Positions 17,800-27,247 of a DNA stretch of 64,000 bases are shown one piece after another. Under the pieces are notes generated by a model. It was given only the letters and a program-made list of their open reading frames with translations, did no database searches and had not been told where the DNA came from. The position numbers and the translations under genes were made by a program. Numbering within the stretch: position 1 is the stretch's first letter; every line of letters starts with the position of its first letter. Location: contig DFAM01000002.1 in assembly GCA_002365595.1 (NCBI GenBank), positions 33,652 through 97,651 of the forward strand, given 5' to 3'. The DNA comes from Acinetobacter sp. UBA3106 (GTDB lineage Bacteria; Pseudomonadota; Gammaproteobacteria; Pseudomonadales; Moraxellaceae).

Positions 17800-17902
17800 T
17801 CAAAAATTATCGTATTTGACTATTTGCAGAAGACTAACAAATCATTAAACCCATTCAAATGACAATTATTAACAAATAGAAATTATTTTATTTTCCCCAT
17901 AA

Positions 17903-17930
17903 AAAAGATGCTGAACGAGCAGCATCTTTA
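17903..17930 (-). terminator. intrinsic terminator of the rhomboid gene
   Basis: AAGATGCT / AGCATCTT arms sit next to an A-run on the left that reads as a T-run on the minus strand, about 25 bases after the rhomboid stop codon. Confidence 0.8.
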
Positions 17931-17954
17931 AAAAATTTGTATTAAGAGTAAATA

Positions 17955-18572
17955 TTAAAAGGGCACTTGCATCAGCTTGTTGAAAAAGTGAGGAATAAGT
18001 CGTGGCTCTATAATAATGGTCATGATGACACCGTAAGCCGCCCCCCAGAGATGGGCACTATGGTTGATATTGGAGTTGCCACGTTTACCAGACCAGATGC
18101 TATATGCAATATAAAGTACCGCAAAAATAATTGCCGGTACGGGTATAAAGAACACGAAAATCAGTTTCCACGGTTCAAATAAAATATAGGCAAACAGTAC
18201 CGCTGCAACAGCACCAGAAGCGCCTAAACTGGCCCATTGATGATCATTACGGTGTTGTAAGTAGCTGGGCAAAATGGCAAAAATCAGACCACCCAAATAA
18301 AACAGCACAAAGCCCAGATTAAAAAAATATTGGCGGTAAAAACTTTCAATCACGCTGCCAAAGAAGAACAGGGTAATCATGTTAAATAACAGATGCGTCC
18401 CGTCTGCATGGACAAAACCATGAGTAATAAAACGATCATATTGTCCGCGTTGCATGGCAGGTGGCCAGAAAATAAGTCGGTTCATGACATTCTGCTTTGA
18501 AAATGCAATCAGCGAGATAATGACGGTAATAAGAATCAGGGTAACGGTATGGTTAAAAGGTAAATCCAACAT
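17955..18572 (-). CDS. rhomboid-family intramembrane serine protease
   Basis: A 205-residue membrane protein with about six helices. The catalytic Ser119 is in GASGAV and the catalytic His174 is in NHSAHLWGAAYG. HLLFNMITLFFFG carries the conserved His/Asn of helix 2. Rhomboids cut membrane proteins within or next to a helix. It is the bare six-helix core type, without extra domains. A second, unrelated-looking rhomboid is at 26356-27168. The substrate is unknown. It is divergent from nfuA and appears monocistronic. Confidence 0.88.
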   Translation of the reverse strand: MLDLPFNHTVTLILITVIISLIAFSKQNVMNRLIFWPPAMQRGQYDRFITHGFVHADGTHLLFNMITLFFFGSVIESFYRQYFFNLGFVLFYLGGLIFAILPSYLQHRNDHQWASLGASGAVAAVLFAYILFEPWKLIFVFFIPVPAIIFAVLYIAYSIWSGKRGNSNINHSAHLWGAAYGVIMTIIIEPRLIPHFFNKLMQVPF

Positions 18573-18730
18573 AAAAGCAAGTTCTACATTTCAAAATCTA
18601 TGGTTCATAATGCCATTAAATGGCAGCTCAAGTTGAACTTTCACAATAAATCCGACAATTTTAGTTGAATTTCTTAAATTACCCCGCATCTTCAGTTAAA
18701 ATGGCAACTTCAGCTTGAGGAAAAATTGTT

Positions 18731-19369
18731 ATGTCGACTGAGAACACCAGCACTGCAGTTGCAGAAGAGATTCCAAACTTATTGATTACTCCGACTGCTC
18801 AAGAGTATTTAAAGGATTTGTTAGATAAGCAAAATACACCAGGTATTGGGGTGCGTGTTTTTGTGGAAAATCCTGGTACGCCACGTGCTGAATGTTGTAT
18901 GGCATATAGTGCACCTGACGAAGTTGTTCCAACTGACTATAAACAGGACTACCCAGATTTTCCTGCCTTTATTGACACACCGTCTATTCCATATTTGCTG
19001 GATGCCGTGATTGACTACAATAAAGACCGTTTTGGTGGTCAGTTGACATTCCGTGCTCCAAATTCAAAAGTGCCGCGTGTAGGTCCAGATGCATCGGTAG
19101 AAGAGCGTATTACCTATGTACTTCAGTCTGAAATTAACCCGGGACTTGCAGGACATGGCGGTAACTGTGCACTGGTTGAAGTGGTTGAAGATGAAGAACA
19201 CGGTTTAACTGCGGTACTGAAATTTGGTGGTGGTTGCCAGGGCTGTTCATCGATTGACCTGACCTTAAAACAGGGTGTAGAAACCACCTTGAAACAGCAT
19301 GTTCCTGAATTGGCACGTGTAGTTGACCAAACGGATCACAGCAACACGGAAGGTGCTTATTTTAAATAA
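18731..19369 (+). CDS. nfuA: Fe-S cluster carrier NfuA
   Basis: A cytosolic iron-sulfur carrier that holds a [4Fe-4S] cluster between two subunits and delivers it to client enzymes under stress. Residues from about 20 to 115 form a degenerate A-type (HesB-like) domain for client recognition; the C-terminal Nfu domain carries the cluster-binding C-x2-C in GGGCQGCSS. The length of 212 residues fits NfuA, with a slightly longer N-terminal tail than in E. coli. GAGGAAAAA precedes the ATG. It ends at a strong terminator. Confidence 0.95.
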   Translation: MSTENTSTAVAEEIPNLLITPTAQEYLKDLLDKQNTPGIGVRVFVENPGTPRAECCMAYSAPDEVVPTDYKQDYPDFPAFIDTPSIPYLLDAVIDYNKDRFGGQLTFRAPNSKVPRVGPDASVEERITYVLQSEINPGLAGHGGNCALVEVVEDEEHGLTAVLKFGGGCQGCSSIDLTLKQGVETTLKQHVPELARVVDQTDHSNTEGAYFK

Positions 19370-19380
19370 GCCTGAATAAT

Positions 19381-19413
19381 AAAAAATAACCTCCATGACG
19401 GAGGTTATTTTTT
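19381..19413 (+). terminator. intrinsic terminator of nfuA
   Basis: AATAACCTCC / GGAGGTTATT arms with a five-base loop are followed by a T-run just after the nfuA stop codon. Confidence 0.9.
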
Positions 19414-19424
19414 ATATATGAGTC

Positions 19425-19452
19425 AAGAAAGCCGCATCATGCGGCTTTTTTA
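19425..19452 (-). terminator. intrinsic terminator of the 19463 gene
   Basis: AAGCCGCAT / ATGCGGCTT arms lie next to the minus-strand gene ending at 19463. Flanking A and T runs allow action in both directions. Confidence 0.8.
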
Positions 19453-19462
19453 TAATGGACAA

Positions 19463-20470
19463 TTAAGCATCCAGATTTAAAATGTTCTGTGCCTTTTCCG
19501 CATAATAAAATTTCTCTAAATATGCTCTGGCACGTTCACGTAAATATGCAGATGAAACCAGTTTTTGCACCACAGGCGCTAATAGCTGCTGTAATTCATT
19601 TTGGATTAAGGCTTCATCAATATTCAGGTCACGCAGCAACAGATCAAACGGGCGTTCCTGGTTGCGGATGTACCAGGCATAGACCCCATCATGCACTTGC
19701 TGTTTCAGATAGTCCGTTTGACGGATATGGTCCCAGATTTCATGACCTAGATTTACTGTATTCGATAGGTCTTGAACTTCAATATAATTTTTCAGTACCG
19801 TTAAAGGCATATCTTTAATTTTATGCCAAAGATTGGCCTGAAAATGATAGAGCTTTTCGTCATCAAAATGCTGATTGAGCACATGCTCGCTCATCTGGCT
19901 CAGTTTTAAAATATTCTTTTGCAAATAATGCGCAATGGTTTCATCCAGATTTGAATCGGTCACGGTTTCCAACACCGATTTGCCCATTTTCATAAAACGG
20001 GACACGCCAGGCACCCGTTTCGCCATGACTGAATTATCGACATAGTCTTGAATGGAATGCTGAATAAGTTGGGTAATCATGGCGGAAAAAGCAGGATTAT
20101 TCACCACGGTTTTAATTAAACGCTGACGGTGATCACTTTTGCTTGCTACGTACTGGGCAATCTTGTCGATGGTTAAAACTGGAATGACATCCGCGATTTT
20201 AGTGCTTTCATTGAGCGGATGAATCAAGGCAAAACGCAAATGTTCGGTAATCTGTTCAATTAAAAAGCTACTCGCGGGAGTGGCTAAAATCTGCTTTTGC
20301 AGCAGCGCATTGATTTGCTCAAATGACCAGATCTGTTGTAGCGGCTGCTTTCTAAACCATTGATAAAAATTTAGGAATTCAGTTTGAATCGTTGCAGTAT
20401 GTGCAAACTCCTGCTCTAAAAAGTCAAGATGAGCTTCAATCAACTGCTCAATCATCGGATGTTTTTGCAT
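19463..20470 (-). CDS. hypothetical protein, mostly alpha-helical
   Basis: A 335-residue soluble protein without signal peptide or membrane helices. The sequence is rich in Gln, Leu and aromatic residues and looks all-helical. No catalytic or binding motif stands out. It starts 15 bases after the stop codon of the upstream hydrolase gene, so the two probably form an operon. I do not recognise the family; it may be a conserved Acinetobacter protein. The continuous long frame with codon use like the neighbours makes it a real gene. Confidence 0.7.
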   Translation of the reverse strand: MQKHPMIEQLIEAHLDFLEQEFAHTATIQTEFLNFYQWFRKQPLQQIWSFEQINALLQKQILATPASSFLIEQITEHLRFALIHPLNESTKIADVIPVLTIDKIAQYVASKSDHRQRLIKTVVNNPAFSAMITQLIQHSIQDYVDNSVMAKRVPGVSRFMKMGKSVLETVTDSNLDETIAHYLQKNILKLSQMSEHVLNQHFDDEKLYHFQANLWHKIKDMPLTVLKNYIEVQDLSNTVNLGHEIWDHIRQTDYLKQQVHDGVYAWYIRNQERPFDLLLRDLNIDEALIQNELQQLLAPVVQKLVSSAYLRERARAYLEKFYYAEKAQNILNLDA

Positions 20471-20485
20471 ACTTTCTCGAAAAAA

Positions 20486-21514
20486 TTAATTTAATGGAAT
20501 AAGTTTATCCGCTAGCGGGTTTTTCATTTTTTGGGTTTTGGCAAGAAAGGGTAAATAGTAGGCTGCCACTTCTTGCTCTGCTTCCAAAATTGGCATGTGT
20601 CCTACATTGTTAAGAATGACAGGAGCCTCAGCGCGTTTCAATAATGATTTTAATTCATTTGCCACTTCAACATTAATAATTTTGTCCTGCTTGCCCCAAA
20701 GAATCAGGGTAGGGGCTTCTACCGTTCGAGTCAGACGGGCAAAGGATTCTGGCGTATAAATACGGTTCAGTGCCACCAGCTGATCAATCAGCTTGCCATT
20801 TTTTGCCGCTTGAGAAATCAGGTAATTTTCTTGCGCGGATTTCAAGGCGTTGGATAGGTAGGGTGGATTTTGCATGACCCGATGCATCACCTGTTCCAGA
20901 TCGCCAGGTTTAGACACAATTAGCTGTTTCAGGGTCAAGAGATCCTTGGAATAACGGGTATTGGCCTTGGTATAAATACCGGCACTATTGAGCAGAAACA
21001 GACTTTGGGTATCAAATGGATATTGTGAGGCATAAACTGTGGCAATCGATCCACCTAAAGAATGCCCTGCTACATTCAACTTATCTTCAACATCGATGGC
21101 TTCGACAAAACGGCGCAAGCTTTCTGTGACATTTGGTACCGAAGAATCAAAATCTTCAGGCGTTCTGGTGTCACCATTGTTGGGTAAGTCTGGAATGATC
21201 ACGTGATAGTAGGGCGTTAAAAAATGCGCCACCCGATTCCAGTTGTCCCGATTTCCGGCTAAACCATGAATCAGCAGAATGGTCGGTTTTTGCCGTGAAC
21301 CCCCTTCATTATATGTCCAGCTAATTTCACCCACTTGAATTGTTTTAGCTTTTAAACCTGCTTCATTGCGTTCCTGAATCAGATAGTTTTGCAAATTTAT
21401 TTTTTCTATATTGGGCTTATTGCTTTGAGCCAGCGTTAGACTGCTTAAGCAGCAGGCGGTAACAAAACAGAGGTTGCGTACAAATTGAGAAAAATTTGAA
21501 CGGTGCTGTGTCAT
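20486..21514 (-). CDS. exported alpha/beta hydrolase, lipase-like
   Basis: A 342-residue alpha/beta hydrolase. The N-terminus is a signal peptide (FVRNLCFVTACCLSSLTLAQS), so it acts in the periplasm or outside. LIHGLAGNRDNW is the oxyanion region, GHSLGG holds the nucleophile Ser, LWGKQDKI precedes the acid, and the last His is in NNVGHMP. It resembles lipase or esterase members of the family; the substrate cannot be told. It is first in a likely two-gene operon with the helical hypothetical protein. Confidence 0.85.
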   Translation of the reverse strand: MTQHRSNFSQFVRNLCFVTACCLSSLTLAQSNKPNIEKINLQNYLIQERNEAGLKAKTIQVGEISWTYNEGGSRQKPTILLIHGLAGNRDNWNRVAHFLTPYYHVIIPDLPNNGDTRTPEDFDSSVPNVTESLRRFVEAIDVEDKLNVAGHSLGGSIATVYASQYPFDTQSLFLLNSAGIYTKANTRYSKDLLTLKQLIVSKPGDLEQVMHRVMQNPPYLSNALKSAQENYLISQAAKNGKLIDQLVALNRIYTPESFARLTRTVEAPTLILWGKQDKIINVEVANELKSLLKRAEAPVILNNVGHMPILEAEQEVAAYYLPFLAKTQKMKNPLADKLIPLN

Positions 21515-21820
21515 TGATGATCATCCTTGAAGACTCATGACGATAATTTTTATAAGCAAAGAATAAAATTATCTAATTTCAGACAGCATTTAATTTTTTT
21601 AAATGTCTGTAGTTTATTGTAAATATTATTAAAGAAATGTCACTCAATTGTTTTTTGAACCTGGTAGCTTGAAGGCTTTAAAGTGTGAACTGAGTCATTT
21701 TTTGGCTTAATAAAAATATTTTGTAACGTTGTTATAAACTGCACAGCTATGCTTTTTTGCAAGTGACTTTCGGTTTTGATGGCATTAAAATATTGCAACT
21801 TAAAACATTGGAAGACCAGC
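21515..21820. other. intergenic region before the carbonic anhydrase gene
   Basis: This AT-rich divergent gap of 306 bases shows no gene or clear regulatory site. The open frame upstream of the carbonic anhydrase start is not supported by a ribosome site. Confidence 0.5.
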
Positions 21821-22435
21821 ATGCTAACAGCAGAAGAAGCTTTAGATCGTTTAAAAAAAGGGAACCAGCGTTTTGTAAACGGTGAAACGACCCATTTGAA
21901 GCTTTTATCTCACCAGCAACGCGCAGAAATGGCAGAAAGCCAAGAGCCGTTTGCCATCGTATTGGGTTGTTCAGATTCGCGTGTACCGGCTGAAATGGTT
22001 TTTGACCAGGGGCTAGGTGACTTATTTGTTATTCGTGTAGCAGGTAATATTGTTGCGCCATCACAGGTTGGTAGTGTTGAATTTGCCGCAGACAGTTTTG
22101 GCTGTCCAGTCGTGATTGTGTTGGGCCATACCCATTGCGGTGCTATTCACTCCACGATAGATGCATTAACCAATCCAGCGACTCCGCCTTCAGCAAATTT
22201 AATGTCAATTGTGAACCGTGTGCGTCCTTCAGTTGAAATTTTAATGCAAACTGAGCTGAAAGATGATTTGGATAAACTGTCTAAACATGCAGTACGCTCT
22301 AACGTTTTTGCATCGGTGAATCAGCTGCGTCATGGTTCTGCAGTACTAGAAAACCTGATTGCCCAAGGCAAATTAAAAGTAGTAGGTGCTGAGTACTCGC
22401 TTGAAACCGGTGAAGTTACTTTTTTTGACTTCTAA
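21821..22435 (+). CDS. beta-class carbonic anhydrase
   Basis: Interconverts carbon dioxide and bicarbonate with a zinc ion. GCSDSRVP holds the first Cys ligand and the Asp-Arg dyad; GHTHCGAI holds the His and second Cys ligands. The length of 204 residues and the C-terminal EYSLETGEVTFF are typical of bacterial beta enzymes. The frame extends 15 codons upstream, but ATG 21821 has GGAAG at good distance and starts MLTAEEALDRL, a usual family start. Monocistronic, ending at a terminator shared with tesA. Confidence 0.94.
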   Translation: MLTAEEALDRLKKGNQRFVNGETTHLKLLSHQQRAEMAESQEPFAIVLGCSDSRVPAEMVFDQGLGDLFVIRVAGNIVAPSQVGSVEFAADSFGCPVVIVLGHTHCGAIHSTIDALTNPATPPSANLMSIVNRVRPSVEILMQTELKDDLDKLSKHAVRSNVFASVNQLRHGSAVLENLIAQGKLKVVGAEYSLETGEVTFFDF

Positions 22436-22459
22436 AATAGAAGACATTTTCTGATTCTT

Positions 22460-22488
22460 AAAAAGGCGCTTTATAAAGCGCCTTTTAT
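22460..22488. terminator. bidirectional terminator overlapping the tesA stop
   Basis: AAGGCGCTTT / AAAGCGCCTT arms form the hairpin. The stop codon and last codons of tesA lie inside the stem, so the same palindrome encodes protein and ends both transcripts. Confidence 0.8.
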
Positions 22489-23100
22489 ATAGGGATAAGC
22501 ATTGTTCAATAAGATGCTTTGTGCAGAAGTATTGGGATGAACCAGATCGGCTTGCATCAGGTTTTTCTTGCCGGCTACACCTTCTAAAAAGAATGGCAGC
22601 AATTGCACATTGTGTTGCTGACTGACAATCTTATAATTTTTTTCAAAGGCCTTGCTATAAGCGGTTCCGTAATTGGGCGGAATTTTCATTCCCAAAACCA
22701 CTACCTTGGCTTTAGTTTTCTGACTTTGCTGGATTAAGGTCGCCAGGTTTTTTTGAATCAACAGGGGTGGCTGACCGCGTAAACCATCATTTCCGCCCAG
22801 TTCAATCACCACAATATGCGGCTTATGGGTTTGCAGCAATTTCGGTAAACGCGCAACGGCACCACTGGTGGTTTCACCACTGACACTGGCATTGACCACT
22901 TTATGCTGTTTCGGATACTGTTGGTCTAGACGTTTCTGTAATAATGCTACCCAGCCTTGCTGTGCCTGTATGCCATAACCCGCACTAATACTGTCACCCA
23001 CGATCATAATGGTTTTCGCAGATGCCATGACTGGAGTAAGACCCAGGCTGAGCATGGCCAAGCAAGGAAATACAAGAGTTTTCAGATTGCGATTTTGCAT
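22471..23100 (-). CDS. tesA: periplasmic GDSL esterase / thioesterase I
   Basis: A 209-residue SGNH-hydrolase with a signal peptide (LVFPCLAMLSLGLTPVMASA). Block I is VGDSISAGYG with the nucleophile Ser, block III is GGNDGLRG, and block V is DLVHPN with Asp and His. This is the TesA / arylesterase family, which hydrolyses acyl-CoA thioesters, lysophospholipids and small esters in the periplasm. It is divergent from ybbA-ybbP, the same arrangement as in E. coli. Only 11 bases separate the two start codons. Confidence 0.93.
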   Translation of the reverse strand: MQNRNLKTLVFPCLAMLSLGLTPVMASAKTIMIVGDSISAGYGIQAQQGWVALLQKRLDQQYPKQHKVVNASVSGETTSGAVARLPKLLQTHKPHIVVIELGGNDGLRGQPPLLIQKNLATLIQQSQKTKAKVVVLGMKIPPNYGTAYSKAFEKNYKIVSQQHNVQLLPFFLEGVAGKKNLMQADLVHPNTSAQSILLNNAYPYIKGAL

Positions 23101-23111
23101 ATAGGGATTTT

Positions 23112-23840
23112 ATGACCCACGTTAATAGCGACCATTCCATCATGCCACAAGTGATTATTTCTGCACAGCAGCTGACGCAAAAGATAAAATTTGCCCAAAA
23201 AGAGCTGAGCATTTTTGAAAATTTAAGCTTTGATATTTATCGTGGTGAACAGGTAGCAATTACCGGACGTTCGGGTTCAGGTAAATCCACCTTGCTGGGC
23301 ATTCTGGCCACACTGGATCAGGCCAGTTCAGGCAAACTGGTCGTATGTGGTGAATCAATTGCAGAGTTAAACGAAGAACAACGTGCACTGGTGCGCTTAA
23401 AAAATATTGGCTTTGTGTTTCAGTCCTTTCAGCTGTTACCGCACTTAACGGCGGTTGAAAATGTGATGTTACCGCTACGTTTGCAGCAGAATTTTAACTT
23501 TGCCGCAGCTGAAAAAAAGGCTTTGGCCTTGCTGAAAAAAGTCGGCCTGGAACGTCAGGCCACGCAAACGCCTAAAGTCCTGTCTGGTGGGGAACAACAG
23601 CGGGTAGCGATTGCCCGTGCCTTGATTAGCGATCCGCAAATTATTTTTGCCGATGAACCCACCGGTAATCTGGATGCACAAACGGCGAAGGAAATTGAAC
23701 AATTGCTGTTTCAGCTGAATCGTGAATTCGGTACCACACTGGTGCTGGTGACCCATGATTCGACATTGGCCGAGCAATGCCAACGACATTTTGAACTGCG
23801 CGATGGTCATTTCATAGAACATGACCAGAGGGAGAGCTGA
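23112..23840 (+). CDS. ybbA: ABC transporter ATP-binding protein, YbbA-type
   Basis: A 242-residue ABC ATPase of the LolD/MacB group. Walker A is GRSGSGKST, the signature is LSGGEQQR, and Walker B is [12 protein letters not shown] followed by an H-loop (VTHD). It partners with the FtsX-like permease that starts two bases after its stop codon. Such pairs are thought to be mechanotransmission or lipoprotein/toxin-handling systems, not classic importers. AGGGA before ATG 23112 supports this start; ATG 23142 is an alternative without a ribosome site. Confidence 0.93.
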   Translation: MTHVNSDHSIMPQVIISAQQLTQKIKFAQKELSIFENLSFDIYRGEQVAITGRSGSGKSTLLGILATLDQASSGKLVVCGESIAELNEEQRALVRLKNIGFVFQSFQLLPHLTAVENVMLPLRLQQNFNFAAAEKKALALLKKVGLERQATQTPKVLSGGEQQRVAIARALISDPQIIFADEPTGNLDAQTAKEIEQLLFQLNREFGTTLVLVTHDSTLAEQCQRHFELRDGHFIEHDQRES

Positions 23841-23841
23841 A

Positions 23842-26322
23842 ATGAATCCGTTATTTCGGCCATTGCTGACTCAAAGTTTTAAAAGTACGGGTGTTTATCT
23901 ACTGATCATTGCCTTGACCCTGGCGATTAGTGCCACTACTGCGCTGAAATTTAGCAATGAACAGATTCAAAATGCCGTAGCTTTACAGGCCGCAGAAATG
24001 CTGGCAGGGGATCTAGTACTAACAGACAATCAGCCGCTTGAGAAAAAATGGCTTGATCAAGCCAAGCAATTCAAACTGCAACAATCCCAAGTCACTGCAT
24101 TCGGTTCCATGGCCCATACCCAGGACCAGTTTGTCATGGTCAATGTGAAAGCGATCGATCATCAATTTCCCTTACGCGGGGAGCTTCGGGTGCTGCCACA
24201 GGCGAAAATAATCCAGTCCGGTGAAGTGTGGATGAGTCCGCGTGCCATGGATTTATTGCATGTACAATTGGGAGATAGGGTCAATATCGCGGATGGACAG
24301 TTTAAGGTCACGGCAAAAATTGTGCATGATTCCAATCAGGAAATGGGTTTTTCCGGTTTTTCCCCGACGGTGATTATTTCTCGTAGCGACGTAGCCAAAA
24401 CCAATGCCATTCAGGTCGGCAGCCGTGCCGAGTATCGCTTGTTGATGGCGGGAGATCCGCAGCAGACCAAACAGTTTGAACAAAATTTTAAGCAACAGCA
24501 GCAAGGCATGTTGCCGAAAACCGCACAAGATACGCAAATATTTGATGAGCAAAATAGCTTACGATTACGCAATGCCAGCGAAAGCAATACCCGTTTAATG
24601 AAGCCGATTGCCAATCTGGATACCTTTCTGCAACTGAGTAATATCTTGACCATTTTGCTGTGCGGGATTGCGATTGCCCTGACCAGCCAGCGCTATGTGC
24701 AACAAAATCAGGACAATATCGCATTGATGCGTTGCATCGGTGCGACACGAGGGCAGATTCTCAATGCCTATCTCAGCTTGCTGGCCGTCGTCTTGCTAGT
24801 TGCCATGTTGATTGGCAGTCTGGTGGGTGTCGCTTTGGGCTACGGTTTGCTGCAACTGATGCTGCAACTGATTCCAAATTTGCAGATTGCATTTTCTGCA
24901 GGAGCGATGCTGCTAGGACCATTGCCGGTGGCAATGCTGACCAGTGCCGTGGTGCTTTTGGGATTCATTGTTCCCAGTTTATGGCAATTACTCAATACCC
25001 CGCCGATTCGTGTCATTCGCCAGCAAGAAAAATCGGTACAATCGATGCTGTGGATGTTAGTGATGGGTACAGCCAGCTTGGCATTGTTTAGTATCGTGCT
25101 GACAGAAAATCTCATGCTTACCGCTTGGGTGATGGGGGCGATTATTCTGCTGTGTACAGTACTTTATCTAATGATTTGGGGCTGTTTGAAATTCATTAAA
25201 AACCTGAAAGGGGTGATTTCAGCCTATGTACGGGTGCCCTATCAAACGGCTTTTCAAATTACTGCTTTGGCACTCGGCCTGAGTCTGATGACTGTATTGA
25301 CGGTGTTACGGACAGACTTGCTGGAACGTTGGCAACAGCAATTGCCTGAAGGGACACCGAATCAGTTTGTGTATGGTTTGCCACCTTTTGATATGCCTGC
25401 ATTTAAAGCCCAGATCAAAGAGCATGGATGGTCAAGCACGCCCTTATATCCCAATATTCGTGGCCGATTGGTGGCGAAGAATGATCAGCCTTTTGCAGCA
25501 GAACTGGTGAAAAACAATAATTCTTTACGCCGTGAACTGAATTTGACCCAGACCACCGAATATCCTGCGGACAATATCATCGTGCAGGGCACAGCAGCGT
25601 TAAAACATCCGGGTGAGGTGTCGGTTGAAGCCAAAACTGCAGCAGAGCTGGGCATTAAAATTGGCGATCGTTTAACCTTTAGCTTGCCTGAAGGCCAGAT
25701 ACAGGCCAAAGTGGTGAACTTGCGCAGTGTGGAATGGGAAAGTTTTAGTCCGAATTTTTTCTTTATTTTTGCACCTAAAACCATGGATGAAAACGCCGGC
25801 AGCTATTTAGGCAGTTTTTATGTGCCTGAACAGGATAAAAACCAGATGGTCGCAGTGATTCAGCAATTTTCCAACACCGTATTTATTGATGTCAGCCTGA
25901 TTCTGGATGAAGTTAAACGCCTGGTGAATGTGCTGGTGCAAATTGTCACCATCTTGGCACTGTTGGTCAGTGTTTCTGGTATTCTGGTGTTAATAGCCTG
26001 TTTAAACCTGTTGATGGATGAGCGTAAACGTGAAGTGGCTTTGCTGCGTTCATTCGGTAGTTCGAAACAAAAGCTTAAACAGATGATGACCTTAGAAATT
26101 GGCTTTATGGGACTCATGGCAGGAATCGTATCTTGTCTATTTGCCGAAGTCATCAGTGCCATTGCGAGTTATAAAATGAATTTGCTGATTCAGGCACATT
26201 GGCAAATCTGGCTGATTTTACCCATACTCATGACGGTGCTGTGTGCCCTAATTGGTCGTTATCGTTTGAGTTATCTCAGTGATATTCCGCCATTGCAAAG
26301 CTTGCGTGAGATGAATCAATAG
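23842..26322 (+). CDS. ybbP: ABC transporter permease, YbbP-type (FtsX-like)
   Basis: An 826-residue inner-membrane protein. One N-terminal helix, a large periplasmic domain, a group of helices near residues 260-440, a second periplasmic domain and a final FtsX-like helix group (MDERKREVALLRSFGSS) give the ten-helix YbbP layout. The motif QDNIALMRCIGAT is the matching first FtsX element. GGGAG before ATG 23842 fixes the start; the frame seven codons earlier overlaps ybbA. It forms a complex with YbbA, and with TesA nearby may take part in envelope lipid or fatty-acid handling, which is inference. Confidence 0.92.
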   Translation: MNPLFRPLLTQSFKSTGVYLLIIALTLAISATTALKFSNEQIQNAVALQAAEMLAGDLVLTDNQPLEKKWLDQAKQFKLQQSQVTAFGSMAHTQDQFVMVNVKAIDHQFPLRGELRVLPQAKIIQSGEVWMSPRAMDLLHVQLGDRVNIADGQFKVTAKIVHDSNQEMGFSGFSPTVIISRSDVAKTNAIQVGSRAEYRLLMAGDPQQTKQFEQNFKQQQQGMLPKTAQDTQIFDEQNSLRLRNASESNTRLMKPIANLDTFLQLSNILTILLCGIAIALTSQRYVQQNQDNIALMRCIGATRGQILNAYLSLLAVVLLVAMLIGSLVGVALGYGLLQLMLQLIPNLQIAFSAGAMLLGPLPVAMLTSAVVLLGFIVPSLWQLLNTPPIRVIRQQEKSVQSMLWMLVMGTASLALFSIVLTENLMLTAWVMGAIILLCTVLYLMIWGCLKFIKNLKGVISAYVRVPYQTAFQITALALGLSLMTVLTVLRTDLLERWQQQLPEGTPNQFVYGLPPFDMPAFKAQIKEHGWSSTPLYPNIRGRLVAKNDQPFAAELVKNNNSLRRELNLTQTTEYPADNIIVQGTAALKHPGEVSVEAKTAAELGIKIGDRLTFSLPEGQIQAKVVNLRSVEWESFSPNFFFIFAPKTMDENAGSYLGSFYVPEQDKNQMVAVIQQFSNTVFIDVSLILDEVKRLVNVLVQIVTILALLVSVSGILVLIACLNLLMDERKREVALLRSFGSSKQKLKQMMTLEIGFMGLMAGIVSCLFAEVISAIASYKMNLLIQAHWQIWLILPILMTVLCALIGRYRLSYLSDIPPLQSLREMNQ

Positions 26323-26355
26323 TAGATTCATCTTCAATAAGTAAAAGTCAGAGCA

Positions 26356-27168
26356 TTAAAAATGCAGTTGTGCCCGCATGGCGGCCAATATTTGCCGCCA
26401 AACCAGTTCCAGAATCTGGACTTGCTGCATACAGTAAGCATACAGTAGATAACAGCTAATGATGCCCACAGCCATGCCTACTACAAAAGCCAAATTCGGC
26501 TTATGTATTCTTTGTCCCACATACCAAATCGCTGTGAGGACGGCACCCATTAACATGCCGCCAATATGCGCGGCATTGTTTATTCCAGCCATGGTAAAGC
26601 CGATCAATAAATTGATGCCCATAATCATCAGCAAGGTTTTTTTATCTAAAATAAAACGCTGCTTCGGTAATGCGGGTAATAAGGATAAAACCGTCAATGC
26701 ACTACCAATGCCCATCACTGCACCCGATGCACCGGCACTGACGGTAGGAAGAAGTGTGGGGTCATTGCTTTGCAAGAGTTCAAAGGTATTCTGAATATCG
26801 ATGAAACCGCTAAGTAAACTGCCCATCAGACCGGCAAGAATATAAAGCCCCAAATAATAGAAACGGCCAAAAAGCTGTTCGGCCACACTGCCAAAAATAT
26901 ACAGTGCCCACATGTTCATCATTAAATGGATTAAGCCAAAATGAAAAAACATGCTGCTAAACAGGCGAGTGGGTTCCTCTAAAAAGGTTAAAGGTGCATA
27001 ATCAGCTCCCCAGTGAATAGCATCGACCAGACTGGGAGCAGTAATATTGACTCCGCTCAGGACTTGCCAGAGAAATAAACCGACATTGATGGCAATAAAA
27101 ACTGCCGTCAACCACCACAGATGAACCTCGGGTTTGGTTCGGATGGGGGGAGGAGAAAGGTTGGACAT
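26356..27168 (-). CDS. rhomboid-family intramembrane serine protease
   Basis: A 270-residue membrane protein with six core helices and a further C-terminal helix. Ser148 in AGASGAVMG and His201 in NNAAHIGGMLMG form the catalytic dyad; HLMMNMWALYIFG is the helix-2 region. An N-terminal cytoplasmic tail has a proline run (SPPPIRTKPEV). It differs clearly from the six-helix rhomboid at 17955-18572, so the two are not a recent duplication. The substrate is unknown. It converges on ybbP and is divergent from mtgA. Confidence 0.9.
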   Translation of the reverse strand: MSNLSPPPIRTKPEVHLWWLTAVFIAINVGLFLWQVLSGVNITAPSLVDAIHWGADYAPLTFLEEPTRLFSSMFFHFGLIHLMMNMWALYIFGSVAEQLFGRFYYLGLYILAGLMGSLLSGFIDIQNTFELLQSNDPTLLPTVSAGASGAVMGIGSALTVLSLLPALPKQRFILDKKTLLMIMGINLLIGFTMAGINNAAHIGGMLMGAVLTAIWYVGQRIHKPNLAFVVGMAVGIISCYLLYAYCMQQVQILELVWRQILAAMRAQLHF

Positions 27169-27247
27169 GCTATTCTTTTATAATCTTTGCTATATTCAGC
27201 TTCAAGCTTAGCACGAAAAAAACAGATTTTTGGAGTAACTCACTGAC

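Noticed and set aside
24660..25091. 143-codon frame inside ybbP
   Set aside because: Same-strand alternative frame inside a clear permease gene, Cys- and Arg-rich like a frame artefact.
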